Positions 39,284-48,443 of a stretch of 64,000 nt of DNA are shown here, in pieces; the first letter of the stretch is position 1, and each line of letters begins with the position of its first letter. This stretch comes from Pasteurella sp049670895 (GTDB lineage: Bacteria > Pseudomonadota > Gammaproteobacteria > Enterobacterales > Pasteurellaceae). The stretch lies in NCBI RefSeq assembly GCF_049670895.1, contig NZ_CP187170.1, one strand, 5' to 3'. The notes beneath the pieces were generated by a model, which saw only the letters and a program-made list of their open reading frames with translations, was not told the DNA's origin and made no database searches. The translations under genes were made by a program, and so were the position numbers.

Positions 39284-40183
39284 TTATTCCATCAATGTTT
39301 TGAAATTATCATAACTCAATCCTAGTTGAGAACGTGCCTTTTGGGCTTGTGCACAAGGATAGTAATCTGACACGGCTTGACGCTTTTTATAATTTTTCCA
39401 ATCATTACCCATTTCCGCTAAGCGTTGAACACATTGGTTATAATCTTTTTTCAAAGACTCGTAATTTTTCACATAATTATCAATCACGTCTTGGCTTTTT
39501 TTATTATACACCTTTTCCCATGTTGAGCAGAGAATCTGATTATGCTGAGCATCATACGTACAGTTTTGCTCTCTTAAAGGTGATAGGGCCTCAATACTAA
39601 ACTGACTAAAATGCTTCTCGCTACTCATTTCAAATGCTTTTTTCCAAATATCACAAGCAGAAAAGCTACGTTTATCACGGCTACAATATTGTTTTTCTTG
39701 ATTTTTAAGATCGTCAAAAGCCACCTTGCTTAACTGTGCTAAGCCTTCAGCCACTTTCTCCTCATACAGTGACTTAAACCCTCTGCAACGATAATCACTA
39801 TCTTTAATATAGGTTCCTGCACATTCTGTATTGACATATTGAGTAGCAAAGTCTTGCCATTCCAGCTTACCAAATTCTGCTTGGAGTGTTTTTTTGGCTT
39901 CATCAATTAAGGCTTTTTCTTCCGCTTCACGTGCTAAGCGTTCTTTTTCCTCTTGTTGGCGTCGATGCTCATTGAACGCGGCACGAGCTGCATTACACTC
40001 CGCATCGTTTTTTATTTTTTTGTAAGCCTCTTCATTATCGCTACGGAAAGCATCATCAATTTGAGCTCGACATTGCTTAAATTTTGCTTCTGCCTTTTCA
40101 GGATTTTTTAAATAATAGGCTTGATCTTTCTCTCCACAAGCAACAAGTGCGAGAACAACACTAATAATAGTTAATTTTTTCAT
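39284..40183 (-). CDS. Cysteine-rich lipoprotein, EexN-like N-terminus
   Basis: 299-aa predicted lipoprotein: the lipobox LVAC puts the lipidated cysteine at residue 16. The mature start (AYYLKNPEKAEAKFKQC then CNAARAAF) resembles EexN-family entry-exclusion lipoproteins of conjugative elements. The middle is a charged helix (RRQQEEKERLAREAEEKA), and the C-terminal half has about eight further cysteines in pairs, suggesting disulfides in the periplasm. It follows a small secreted-peptide gene by 14 bp. The EexN comparison covers only the N-terminal ~50 residues and is tentative. Confidence 0.7.
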   Translation of the reverse strand: MKKLTIISVVLALVACGEKDQAYYLKNPEKAEAKFKQCRAQIDDAFRSDNEEAYKKIKNDAECNAARAAFNEHRRQQEEKERLAREAEEKALIDEAKKTLQAEFGKLEWQDFATQYVNTECAGTYIKDSDYRCRGFKSLYEEKVAEGLAQLSKVAFDDLKNQEKQYCSRDKRSFSACDIWKKAFEMSSEKHFSQFSIEALSPLREQNCTYDAQHNQILCSTWEKVYNKKSQDVIDNYVKNYESLKKDYNQCVQRLAEMGNDWKNYKKRQAVSDYYPCAQAQKARSQLGLSYDNFKTLME

Positions 40184-40197
40184 CTTGTTTTCCTTTC

Positions 40198-40383
40198 TTA
40201 ACAGCGATTAGCCGCTTTCAATAACGCATTACAGTTTGAATTTTTGCCTTTTTTAGAGGCATTTCCTTTCGTTGCACTGCCTGCCCCAGAACAAATTGCA
40301 TCAGAAGACATTACGCCATTTCTACTGGGGCAATAAGCAGTTAAAAGATTTATGGCTAAGAGAGAAATCAGTCCCTTTTTCAT
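40198..40383 (-). CDS. Small secreted peptide upstream of the lipoprotein
   Basis: 61 aa from the ATG at 40383, with AGGA eight bases upstream. Residues 1-16 are a signal-like stretch (MKKGLISLLAINLLTA) followed by YC; the Tyr before Cys is a poor lipobox. The mature part is Gly/Ser/Lys/Asn rich with three more cysteines, the last being the C-terminal residue. It is transcribed just before the cysteine-rich lipoprotein. Function unknown; I do not recognise a family. Confidence 0.65.
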   Translation of the reverse strand: MKKGLISLLAINLLTAYCPSRNGVMSSDAICSGAGSATKGNASKKGKNSNCNALLKAANRC

Positions 40384-40422
40384 AATGTTATCCTTTATGA
40401 ATTGATGGAAAATTAACCCCAA

Positions 40423-40642
40423 AGCGATTGCATTTTATCCTGTGCTTAAAATAGGTGCAATAAAAAAACCTTGTGTTTGCCAGAGCAATATTGATTGTAA
40501 AAATGATCTATCCAATAACATAAAAATCTTGGTTTGCTGTCTGCCTATACTGACAAACAGGGTGTGCAAAACTTTTTCAAAATGCACCGCACTTTGGTGA
40601 GATTTACCCGCTCCGTGTTGTTATCTGCCATCTTGAGTGCAT
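40423..40642. other. Gap between lutC and the lipoprotein pair
   Basis: No gene seen. One uptake signal near 40586. It probably holds the promoter of the minus-strand pair in its left part. Confidence 0.45.
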
Positions 40643-40672
40643 AAAAAAAGCAAGCGAATCGCCTGCTTTTTT
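40643..40672 (-). terminator. Terminator after lutC
   Basis: On the minus strand AAGCAGGCG, a 3-base loop, CGCTTGCTT and a T run, 13 bp after the lutC stop. One G-T pair in the stem. Confidence 0.88.
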
Positions 40673-40684
40673 CCTGTTATCCCA

Positions 40685-41407
40685 TTACACCATGGACGGG
40701 GCTTGGGTATCATCAATAATTAAATAAGCTTTTGCCACAGGACCATGAACACCGACGACTTTGATTAACTCAATATCTGCCGTGGAACTTGGTCCCGCAA
40801 TCAAATTAATGCAAGAAGGCATACGTTCCCCTTGTTGTGCTTTTTCATGCAAAATTTGTGAAAGTTGTGCCACACGTGGCAGAATGCTACTTTTATTTAA
40901 GACCACAATGGCAACTTTGGGCAATAAACTCACTAAACGTCCACGTTGTGCATCAGAAAAGAGCACAATCCCACCTGATTCGGTTAAACCATATTCGGCG
41001 AACACAATCCCGATATTTGCGGTATTGGCAAAAGTGCGGTTCATTTCTGCTGAATTTTCGGACCAAATATGGGTTTCATATTTTGCTTGCACCGCAGGCG
41101 TTATGCCTGCTTCTACTAAACGATGATCATGATTTAAAATCACAGGGCCACCACCGTATTTTTCGCACATGGCTAATAAGTCTGTTGTCGCCTGTTCTGG
41201 TGTGGTCATTTGGCAATTGACTAACATGGTTTGTGAGGCAAATTCGATAAAGGAATCACAACGTTCGTCAAGGCTTAACTCCGTTAAGCGAGTCAGCGGG
41301 TGGGTATTTAAGGGGTGATATTCACTCACCACTTGTGTACGAGGCTCTCGCCCTAATTGTTTAGCAAGGTTATCTAAAAACTGCTGTCTATTCTTTTGAT
41401 CTAACAT
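40685..41407 (-). CDS. lutC: Lactate utilization protein C (LUD domain)
   Basis: 240-aa cytoplasmic subunit of the LutABC L-lactate oxidising complex (YkgG in E. coli). The LUD-domain signature GLTESGGIVLFS is present, and the C-terminal ARG-free IAGPSSTADIEL block is typical. GAGGA lies before the ATG. Third gene of lutABC, 17 bp after lutB. Confidence 0.92.
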   Translation of the reverse strand: MLDQKNRQQFLDNLAKQLGREPRTQVVSEYHPLNTHPLTRLTELSLDERCDSFIEFASQTMLVNCQMTTPEQATTDLLAMCEKYGGGPVILNHDHRLVEAGITPAVQAKYETHIWSENSAEMNRTFANTANIGIVFAEYGLTESGGIVLFSDAQRGRLVSLLPKVAIVVLNKSSILPRVAQLSQILHEKAQQGERMPSCINLIAGPSSTADIELIKVVGVHGPVAKAYLIIDDTQAPSMV

Positions 41408-41424
41408 AGAAATTCCTCACGTTA

Positions 41425-42828
41425 TTAACGGTTTTTAAACCAAGAGCGGAAGCTTTCGCCTTCAGCTTCAGGTAAATCACGGGCTTTTGTCCATTCTGCT
41501 ATCGCCCCCACTTGAATCGGCATTTTGCCATCACGAATAGCTAATTTCGCTACTTTTGCCCCCACATTCATGCCAATTTTCCATAAGGCAGGATTGCTAT
41601 TGGCAAAATTAAAGGCTTTCACAGACAGGCGTTCGGCTAAAGGGTTCATGCCTGATTCGGCAATATTACGACGGTGTTTGAGCAACAGGTTCGCTAATGG
41701 AATTTTAACAGGGCAAACTTGGTTACACGCCGTACATAAAGAACAGGCAGAGGGCAAGTCTTTAAATTCTTCATAGCCACCTAAGATCGGGGAAATCACA
41801 GAACCAATTGGACCGGGATAAATGGATCCATAACCATGACCACCAATTTGGCGATAGGCTGGGCAGGTATTTAAACAAGCACCACAACGAATGCAACGCA
41901 ACACTTCACGGAATTCAGAACCGAGCATTTTGGAACGCCCATTATCCACAATCACTAAGTGAAATTCTTCTGGACCATCCGTTTCACCAGCCAAGCGAGG
42001 GCCAGTTAACCACGTGTTATACCCTGTTAAACGAGCACCCACGGCACTACGAGCCAGTAAAGTGATCAATACATCCACTTCTTTGAAAGTAGGGGCTAAA
42101 CGTTCCATGCCCATGACAGCAATGTGCGTTTTGGGTAATGAGGTGGCTAAACGCAAATTACCTTCGTTCGTGACTAAACAGACACTTCCTGTTTCTGCCA
42201 CGGCAAAGTTACAACCACTGACACCGATATCGGCTTCCAAGAAATCATGACGAATGGTTTCACGAATAAATAAGGTCATTTCTTCTGGGGTATCTGACCC
42301 CGTATACCCTAATTTTTCGGCTAAGACTTTGCGGATTTGGTGACGATCTTTATGAATGGCAGGCACTACGATATGCGAAGGTTTATCTTCTGCGACTTGT
42401 AAAATATATTCGCCGAGATCCGTTTCAACCACTTTAATGCCTTCTGCCTCTAAAACATGGTTCATGCCAATTTCTTCTGTCACCATGGATTTGGATTTGA
42501 CAATTTTCTTGGCATTTTTTTGTTTTGCGACCTGTTTAATATAGTTTGTGGCATCTTCTGCGGTGGCCGCAAAATACACATGTCCGCCATTTTGGGTCAC
42601 TTTTTCGGATAATTGATACAAATACGCATCAAGGTTTTCAATCACATGGTTACGAATGTCTTTTGCGTGTTCACGCCATTCTTCCCAATGCCCTAATTCT
42701 TCCACCATTTTTTGACGATTCGCACCGATACGTTCTTGTGCCATCACCACGGCTTTACGCATAATGTCATTTTGAATTTCTTCATTAATGCGAGGTTTAA
42801 ATTGAAGGTGACTGGTTTTAATTGACAT
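41425..42828 (-). CDS. lutB: Lactate utilization iron-sulfur protein B
   Basis: 467-aa subunit with an N-terminal LUD domain (SVCLVTNEGN) and two 4Fe-4S motifs, CIRCGACLNTCPAYRQ and CSLCTACNQVCPVKIP. It is predicted to pass electrons from lactate oxidation to the respiratory chain. The ribosome site AAGGGGGAG overlaps the lutA stop, so lutA and lutB are translationally close. Confidence 0.94.
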   Translation of the reverse strand: MSIKTSHLQFKPRINEEIQNDIMRKAVVMAQERIGANRQKMVEELGHWEEWREHAKDIRNHVIENLDAYLYQLSEKVTQNGGHVYFAATAEDATNYIKQVAKQKNAKKIVKSKSMVTEEIGMNHVLEAEGIKVVETDLGEYILQVAEDKPSHIVVPAIHKDRHQIRKVLAEKLGYTGSDTPEEMTLFIRETIRHDFLEADIGVSGCNFAVAETGSVCLVTNEGNLRLATSLPKTHIAVMGMERLAPTFKEVDVLITLLARSAVGARLTGYNTWLTGPRLAGETDGPEEFHLVIVDNGRSKMLGSEFREVLRCIRCGACLNTCPAYRQIGGHGYGSIYPGPIGSVISPILGGYEEFKDLPSACSLCTACNQVCPVKIPLANLLLKHRRNIAESGMNPLAERLSVKAFNFANSNPALWKIGMNVGAKVAKLAIRDGKMPIQVGAIAEWTKARDLPEAEGESFRSWFKNR

Positions 42829-42839
42829 GGCTCTCCCCC

Positions 42840-43559
42840 TTAGCGACTCATTAGTACTTCAGCAATATGCATGACTTTCACGTGATGACCTTCACGTTTT
42901 AAACGTCCGCCAATGTTAAGTAAGCAACTAACATCTGCACCGATTAAATACAACGGTTTGACAGCCATAATATGGCTGACTTTTTCTTTAACCATTTCAC
43001 CAGAAATTTCAGCCATTTTGACTGAGAATGTGCCACCAAAGCCACAGCAGGTTTCTTGGTTGTGAATCGGTAATAAGTGTAAGCCTTCCACATTTTGCAG
43101 TAATTTGACGGGCTCTTCTTTTACGCCAAGTTTACGGAATAAGCTACAAGAGGGGTGGTATACGGCATTGCCAGGTAATTTCGCCCCTACATTTACCACA
43201 TTTAATTGGTTAACAATAAAATCTGTTAAATCGTAAAAGCGATCCGCCACTTTTTTAGCACGTTCAGCCCATTGCGGCTCATCTTTTAAGTATTCTGCAT
43301 AGGTTTTTATGGCATAGACACAAGAACCTGCAGGGGCAACGATTGGATAATCATTCACTTCAAAGGTTTCAATGAGTTTTTTCATGGCGGGAATGGCTTG
43401 CAAGACATAGCCACTGTTCAGTGCAGGTTGCCCACAGCAACCTTGTTTTTCAAGAAAGGTAATCTGACAACCAAGCTTTTCTAAAAGCAGAACAGACTGT
43501 TTGGCGACATTGGATTTCAAAGCATCACCAATGCACGTCACATAAAAATTGACATTCAT
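42840..43559 (-). CDS. lutA: Lactate utilization protein A (CCG domain)
   Basis: 239-aa heterodisulfide-reductase-like subunit with two CCG motifs, GCCGQPALNSGY and TCCGFGGTFSV, which coordinate an unusual iron-sulfur cluster in this family. I start at 43559 (MNVNFYVTCIGDAL) because GGAG is eight bases upstream and E. coli YkgE begins the same way; upstream ATGs lie on top of the ribosome site. First gene of lutABC, 78 bp after lctP. Confidence 0.93.
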   Translation of the reverse strand: MNVNFYVTCIGDALKSNVAKQSVLLLEKLGCQITFLEKQGCCGQPALNSGYVLQAIPAMKKLIETFEVNDYPIVAPAGSCVYAIKTYAEYLKDEPQWAERAKKVADRFYDLTDFIVNQLNVVNVGAKLPGNAVYHPSCSLFRKLGVKEEPVKLLQNVEGLHLLPIHNQETCCGFGGTFSVKMAEISGEMVKEKVSHIMAVKPLYLIGADVSCLLNIGGRLKREGHHVKVMHIAEVLMSR

Positions 43560-43637
43560 TTTCATCACTCCAATAAATGCTGAATATAGCTAACTTTCAC
43601 AAGTTAGCTATCTGTAAAAAAATCAATCAAAAATAAA

Positions 43638-45224
43638 TTAGTAAACAACAACTGCGACAAACGCTGCAATAACACCATAAAGGAACATTGGTAGAACAGT
43701 ACGTTTTAAAATAGTACCTTCTTGGTTGCTCACATTTAATACCGTACATACGGCAATGATGTTATTAAGGCACACCATGTTACCCATTGCCCCGCCAACA
43801 GATTGTAATGCAAGGATCAAGGGAACTGACATGCCTGTGGTTTCAGCGATAGATAATTGAATTCCACCAAAGGTTAAGTTTGAAACGGTATTCGACCCTG
43901 AGAAAAATGCCCCAATTGCTCCAAGGTAAGAAGAGAAATAAACCCACTTATCTCCCGTGACCTCTGCGAAGGTTTTTCCGATGATAATCACCATGGAATC
44001 ATAATTCTCATTGCCGACAAGCATTAATTTTACCATAACCAATGCACCTAATAACGCAAAGAATGGTTTTTTCGTTTGTTGATAGGTGCTCACCACAATG
44101 TTTTTTGCCTTTTCACCACTTAATTTAAAGACCAAAATGGACACAATCACCGTAACAATAAACGGAATGAGTGAAGGGACGTATAAGGTTTTGTAGCTTT
44201 CGTTAATCCCCTGACCTAAGATGTTATTTAAAGACAAGATCAAGGCTTGGCTCACTTTAAATTCACCGAATGCCCCTAAAGAGACGCTAAACCATGTGGT
44301 CGCATCATTTAATAATTGTTTAATACCTAATTGATGGATACGGGTAACGATTAAAATCCCAATTAACATCATGGTTGGGAATAGTGCTTTAACCAAGGCA
44401 CGCCATTCCACTTTCTCTAATTGTTTCTCCACATTTCCTTCTTTGCTGACACCAATACCTTGATTTGCCGCCAGAATAGAAATAAACAACCCAATGGCAC
44501 CTCCGACTAAAGCAGGAAACTCGTAGTTCACTTGGGCTAAAAAGAAATAAGGGATCGTACAAGCCAAGATGCTAATATAAATAAAGATAAGATTTTGTTT
44601 GATCTGTTGCCAGCTCACTAAGAAACGTAATGCGAAAAGCGGAATCACAAAGGCTGCAACAAAGTGAATCAATGCTGTTTTTTGACCAAGTTCAAGCACC
44701 GTCTCTTCACTTAAACCTAATGGACCAAAACCAAACCATGTTGGTGTCCCCACGGCACCAAAGGAAACTGGCACGGAATTCATCACTAATGCAAGCATAG
44801 CAACCTGTAAAGGTTTAAATCCTAATCCCATTAAAATGGGTGCCGCAATAGCAGCGGGTGTACCAAAACCACTCGCACCTTCAATCATGAAGGTAAATGC
44901 CCAACCAATGATCATAATTTGTGCCACTGGATTTGGGTTGATATTGGCTAACCATTTACGTAATACATCTGTGCCCCCAGACACTTCCATCATGCGATTA
45001 AATAAAATCGCCCCAAAAATAATTGTGATAGGGGTTTGTGTGGCAATTAATCCTGCTATGACATTCGCATTTAATTGCGTAAAATCTGTACCAAAGTAAA
45101 AAGCTTGTAAAAGATAAGTTAATAAAGCGATTAAAGGAAGGGCAATATAAGAAGGTAAACTATTGCGTTTGACCATTAAATAAATCAATAGCACAATAGG
45201 AAGAAGGCTAATAAAAAAAAACAT
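43638..45224 (-). CDS. lctP: L-lactate permease
   Basis: 528-aa inner-membrane lactate/proton symporter of the LctP family, with about a dozen hydrophobic helices spread along the chain. The family motif MIEGASGFGTPAAIAAP is near residue 110. Directly upstream of lutABC on the same strand, so import and oxidation of lactate are probably one transcription unit. A weak GGGA precedes the ATG. A perfect CRP-type palindrome lies about 190 bp upstream. Confidence 0.95.
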   Translation of the reverse strand: MFFFISLLPIVLLIYLMVKRNSLPSYIALPLIALLTYLLQAFYFGTDFTQLNANVIAGLIATQTPITIIFGAILFNRMMEVSGGTDVLRKWLANINPNPVAQIMIIGWAFTFMIEGASGFGTPAAIAAPILMGLGFKPLQVAMLALVMNSVPVSFGAVGTPTWFGFGPLGLSEETVLELGQKTALIHFVAAFVIPLFALRFLVSWQQIKQNLIFIYISILACTIPYFFLAQVNYEFPALVGGAIGLFISILAANQGIGVSKEGNVEKQLEKVEWRALVKALFPTMMLIGILIVTRIHQLGIKQLLNDATTWFSVSLGAFGEFKVSQALILSLNNILGQGINESYKTLYVPSLIPFIVTVIVSILVFKLSGEKAKNIVVSTYQQTKKPFFALLGALVMVKLMLVGNENYDSMVIIIGKTFAEVTGDKWVYFSSYLGAIGAFFSGSNTVSNLTFGGIQLSIAETTGMSVPLILALQSVGGAMGNMVCLNNIIAVCTVLNVSNQEGTILKRTVLPMFLYGVIAAFVAVVVY

Positions 45225-45365
45225 AATAAAATCCCATACATAAGATTAATTGGAAGGTCATCACAAATCATATTTATGTTGAAATAACCCTTTATGCGTA
45301 TATAGATTTAACACATTCCATGCGATGAGAAAAATATCAGCAAACAATGATGTTAACAGAATGTT

Positions 45366-45428
45366 ATATTAAAGTAATTTACAAAAAATGCTTTAAAAAA
45401 ACGATTTTTTTATGTGATATGATTCACA
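45366..45428 (-). promoter_or_regulatory. CRP-type site and candidate promoter for lctP-lutABC
   Basis: TGTGATATGATTCACA at 45413-45428 is a perfect TGTGA-N6-TCACA CRP site. A -10-like TAATAT on the minus strand (45366-45371) would start transcription near 45359, putting the CRP site centre at about -61.5, the classical class I position. The site is seen directly; promoter placement is inferred. Confidence 0.75.
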
Positions 45429-45508
45429 CATCTTACAATTTCTCCAGAATCAGATTAACTTTCAATCAGATTGCGTGTGAAAAAAAGAGAGGATCATGTT
45501 TGAAGACA

Positions 45509-45549
45509 AAAATAAGGCGGTATTAAAATCATACCGCCTTATTTTTTAT
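45509..45549 (-). terminator. Terminator after purB
   Basis: AATAAGGCGGTAT and ATACCGCCTTATT pair over 13 bp with an 8-base loop; T runs follow on both strands. It lies 32 bp past the purB stop. Confidence 0.92.
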
Positions 45550-45580
45550 TGCTTGGATGACAGAAGGTCTTTTTCTTGCC

Positions 45581-46948
45581 TTATAATTTTTCCACTAAAG
45601 CCACTGCATCACCAATATAGGTGGCTGGTGTCATTTGTTGTAAACGTACTTTTTCTTCCGCTGGAATGGCTAATTTTTCGATAAATTCACGCATTGCCAC
45701 CGCATCCACACGTTTACCACGGGTTAATTCTTTAAGTTTTTCATACGGTTTTTCAATACCATAACGACGCATCACGGTTTGAATAGGCTCGGCAAGCACT
45801 TCCCAGTTTTGATCTAATTCATCACGTAAATGTTGTTCATTGACTTCTAATTTGCTAATGCCTTTGCGTGTTGCCGCATAAGCAATTAAGCAATATCCCA
45901 AGCCTACCCCTAAATTACGCAACACCGTTGAATCCGTTAAATCACGTTGCCAACGAGAAATAGGCAGTTTTGCCCCTAAATGAGCCATGACAGCATTGGC
46001 TAAACCTAAGTTACCCTCTGAGTTTTCAAAATCAATCGGGTTAACTTTATGTGGCATAGTGGACGAACCAATTTCCCCTGCAATGGTACGTTGTTTGAAA
46101 TGATTTAAGGCAATGTAGCCCCATAAATCACGGTCGAAATCAATGATAATCGTATTAAAACGTGCCACATTGTCGAAAAACTCCGCAATGTAGTCATGTG
46201 GCTCAATTTGTGTGGTGTATGGGTTCCAAGTTAAGCCTAAAGAGGTCACAAATTCTTCACTGAATTTATGCCAATCAATCTCAGGATAAGCCGATAAATG
46301 GGCATTATAGTTCCCCACCGCACCATTGATTTTACCCAAGATTTCAACTTGCTGTAATTGTTTGAATTGACGCTGTAAACGATACACCACATTCGCCATT
46401 TCTTTCCCCATAGTCGAAGGTGAAGCTGGTTGACCGTGAGTACGAGAAAGAAGCGGGATCGTTTTGTATTCTTTAGCAAGTGCGGTGATATCGGCGATTA
46501 ATTTTTGCCATTCAGGTAATAACACCTCTTCACGAGCCGTTTTTAACATTAAGGCGTGAGAAAGGTTATTAATATCTTCTGAAGTACAAGCAAAGTGGAT
46601 AAACTCACTGACTTTAGCTAATTCAGGCAAGGCTTCACTTTTCTCTTTTAGGAAATATTCCACCGCTTTTACATCGTGGTTGGTGGTGCGTTCAATTTCT
46701 TTGATACGCTCTGCATCTTGCACGCTGAAATTTTCAACAATCTGGTTAAGGTAATCGTTTGCCTCTTTCGACAAGCAAGGGACTTCTTGGATTTGATCTG
46801 TCGCTGCCAATTTTTGTAACCAACGGACTTCCACCGTCACACGGAATTTTAGCAAGCCAAATTCACTAAAAATTGAACGTAGTGAAGTCACTTTGTCTTG
46901 ATAACGACCATCAATCGGGGAAAGTGCAGTTAATGCATTAAGTTGCAT
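45581..46948 (-). CDS. purB: Adenylosuccinate lyase
   Basis: 455-aa enzyme of purine synthesis that releases fumarate from SAICAR and adenylosuccinate. The flexible catalytic loop GSSTMPHKVNPIDFEN is diagnostic, and TSEDINNLSHAL carries another active-site segment. I start at 46948 (MQLNALTALSPIDGRY), with GGAG eight bases upstream; the frame extends to 47053, inside hflD, without similarity. It follows hflD by 28 bp, as in E. coli. Confidence 0.96.
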   Translation of the reverse strand: MQLNALTALSPIDGRYQDKVTSLRSIFSEFGLLKFRVTVEVRWLQKLAATDQIQEVPCLSKEANDYLNQIVENFSVQDAERIKEIERTTNHDVKAVEYFLKEKSEALPELAKVSEFIHFACTSEDINNLSHALMLKTAREEVLLPEWQKLIADITALAKEYKTIPLLSRTHGQPASPSTMGKEMANVVYRLQRQFKQLQQVEILGKINGAVGNYNAHLSAYPEIDWHKFSEEFVTSLGLTWNPYTTQIEPHDYIAEFFDNVARFNTIIIDFDRDLWGYIALNHFKQRTIAGEIGSSTMPHKVNPIDFENSEGNLGLANAVMAHLGAKLPISRWQRDLTDSTVLRNLGVGLGYCLIAYAATRKGISKLEVNEQHLRDELDQNWEVLAEPIQTVMRRYGIEKPYEKLKELTRGKRVDAVAMREFIEKLAIPAEEKVRLQQMTPATYIGDAVALVEKL

Positions 46949-46976
46949 AGCGTTTTGCTCCATAAAAATAAGATAA

Positions 46977-47588
46977 TTAAAGTGAAGAATAAATCTGTTT
47001 TGCCATCGCCACAATTTTGCGACGAGAGAACAATATTTGCCATTTTGTACCACCCACTTGACGCCATAACACGGCGGAACGAATCCCTGCTAATAAACAC
47101 GCACGAATACGATGATGCATGGCAATTTGCTGTAAATATTCGGTTGAACCTTTCACTTGAATTTTATTACCAAGTGGGCTAATCACATCAACATAAATAC
47201 TGGCGAGGATAGAGAGCATTTGCTCATCGAGTAAGTGATAATGGGTAATTTGGGTAGGTAAATACTGAATACGACGGGCTAATTCGGTTTTGGCTTGAGG
47301 ATTTTTATTTAGCTTGCCTTCTAAAGCAAGTAAGCTTATCCAATATCGACTTAAATCAGAACCATTACCATGCATTTGTTCCAATAAGGTTTCAAGTCCT
47401 AGCTTTAAATGACTTTCCTTCCCCCCAAACACAGCCAAGGTATTTTCTGGTGTCGTCATTAAGAGTGAGTTTAAACTCACTTCCAACGCAGTTTGATCAG
47501 CCTGTCCTTTCTCTGCAAACTGTTGTACCAATTTAGCGGCTTGACAAACACCCGCAAGTGCTAATGTAATATCGTAATAATTCGCCAT
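46977..47588 (-). CDS. hflD: High frequency lysogenization protein HflD homologue
   Basis: 203-aa mostly helical, membrane-associated protein. In E. coli it binds lambda CII and lowers lysogeny; its native cellular role is unclear. Identity rests on the N-terminus (YYDITLALAGVCQAAKLVQQ) and the conserved position just before purB. The usual upstream partner mnmA is not adjacent here. Weak ribosome site. Confidence 0.9.
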   Translation of the reverse strand: MANYYDITLALAGVCQAAKLVQQFAEKGQADQTALEVSLNSLLMTTPENTLAVFGGKESHLKLGLETLLEQMHGNGSDLSRYWISLLALEGKLNKNPQAKTELARRIQYLPTQITHYHLLDEQMLSILASIYVDVISPLGNKIQVKGSTEYLQQIAMHHRIRACLLAGIRSAVLWRQVGGTKWQILFSRRKIVAMAKQIYSSL

Positions 47589-47912
47589 AGAATCGGAATA
47601 AATAAGATTGGACTAATTAAGAATAAAAAAATCGGAACAACAATATAGCACTTTTTAACATTTTTTTAAAGCTATCGATTAAGGTGCAAGCCTCGCCTCT
47701 CTGGAGAATTTCTATGTAAAATGCCTTTGCACCAATAGCATATCCTTCATTGAACCCGCATCCTTTCCCCCTCATCAATAAGGTGATACAACAAGTTGCA
47801 ACAAGGGTTATGACTTAAAAGAAAACAATCTGAATAACTTATCAACACATCATTATGCAAAAATAACTAGCTAAATCGTTAAGAACACGGTATTTTTCTT
47901 AAAAAAACGTAT
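47589..47912. other. Gene-free stretch upstream of the PCu(A)C-like gene
   Basis: No gene seen. GGTGCAA (47683-47689) and TTGCACC (47727-47733) form a 7-bp inverted repeat. AT-rich elsewhere. Confidence 0.45.
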
Positions 47913-47918
47913 TATAAT
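47913..47918 (+). promoter_or_regulatory. -10 box before the PCu(A)C-like gene
   Basis: Perfect TATAAT about 58 bp before the start codon. The -35 region (near 47890, TATTTT) is poor, so an activator may be needed. Confidence 0.5.
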
Positions 47919-47975
47919 GCCATCAGTTTCGCTTAATTACTGTGTTGTATTTTATTCTCATGTCAAGGATGTACT

Positions 47976-48383
47976 ATGAAAAGTTTAGCAACCATCATTT
48001 TTATCGCCATGGCGATCTTACCCGTCCGCTTATTTGCACAGATTCATATCGAACAAGCGACGGTATTTTCTGCAAAAGCAGGGGAACAAACCGCTATCTT
48101 CATGAATATTTACAATACGGGGGAAAATACCGTCACGTTAAAAGCGGTACAAAGCCCCATGCAATCCAATATTGCATTACGTGGATTAGAAAATGGCAAA
48201 ATGCACAATATTGCAGTGATCGATGTGCCACCCAAAGAAATGACACCCTTAAAACGTGGTGGCTTTCATATTATGGTCTTTAATGTAGAACAGGATTTGG
48301 TGGTCGGCAAAACATTTCCACTGCATTTATTGTTTGATAATGGTCAAACCATTGATATTGAAGCAAAAATCATTACAAATTAG
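47976..48383 (+). CDS. PCu(A)C-family periplasmic copper chaperone-like protein
   Basis: 135 aa with a signal peptide ending near LFAQ (residue 22). The fold family (DUF461) normally delivers copper to the CuA site of cytochrome oxidase through the motif H-X10-M-X21-H-X-M. Here M76, H98 and M100 fit that spacing exactly, but the first position is N65 instead of His; M62 is close by. Copper binding may be altered. It stands alone before waaF, 60 bp away. Confidence 0.85.
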   Translation: MKSLATIIFIAMAILPVRLFAQIHIEQATVFSAKAGEQTAIFMNIYNTGENTVTLKAVQSPMQSNIALRGLENGKMHNIAVIDVPPKEMTPLKRGGFHIMVFNVEQDLVVGKTFPLHLLFDNGQTIDIEAKIITN

Positions 48384-48443
48384 CCATTTTCCATTTAAAT
48401 CAACGTAGTTAACCTTCGACTTTGTGACAACAATGGAAACACA

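Noticed and set aside
46949..47053. Longer start for purB inside hflD
   Set aside because: The extra residues are not conserved and the ATG at 46948 has a good ribosome site.
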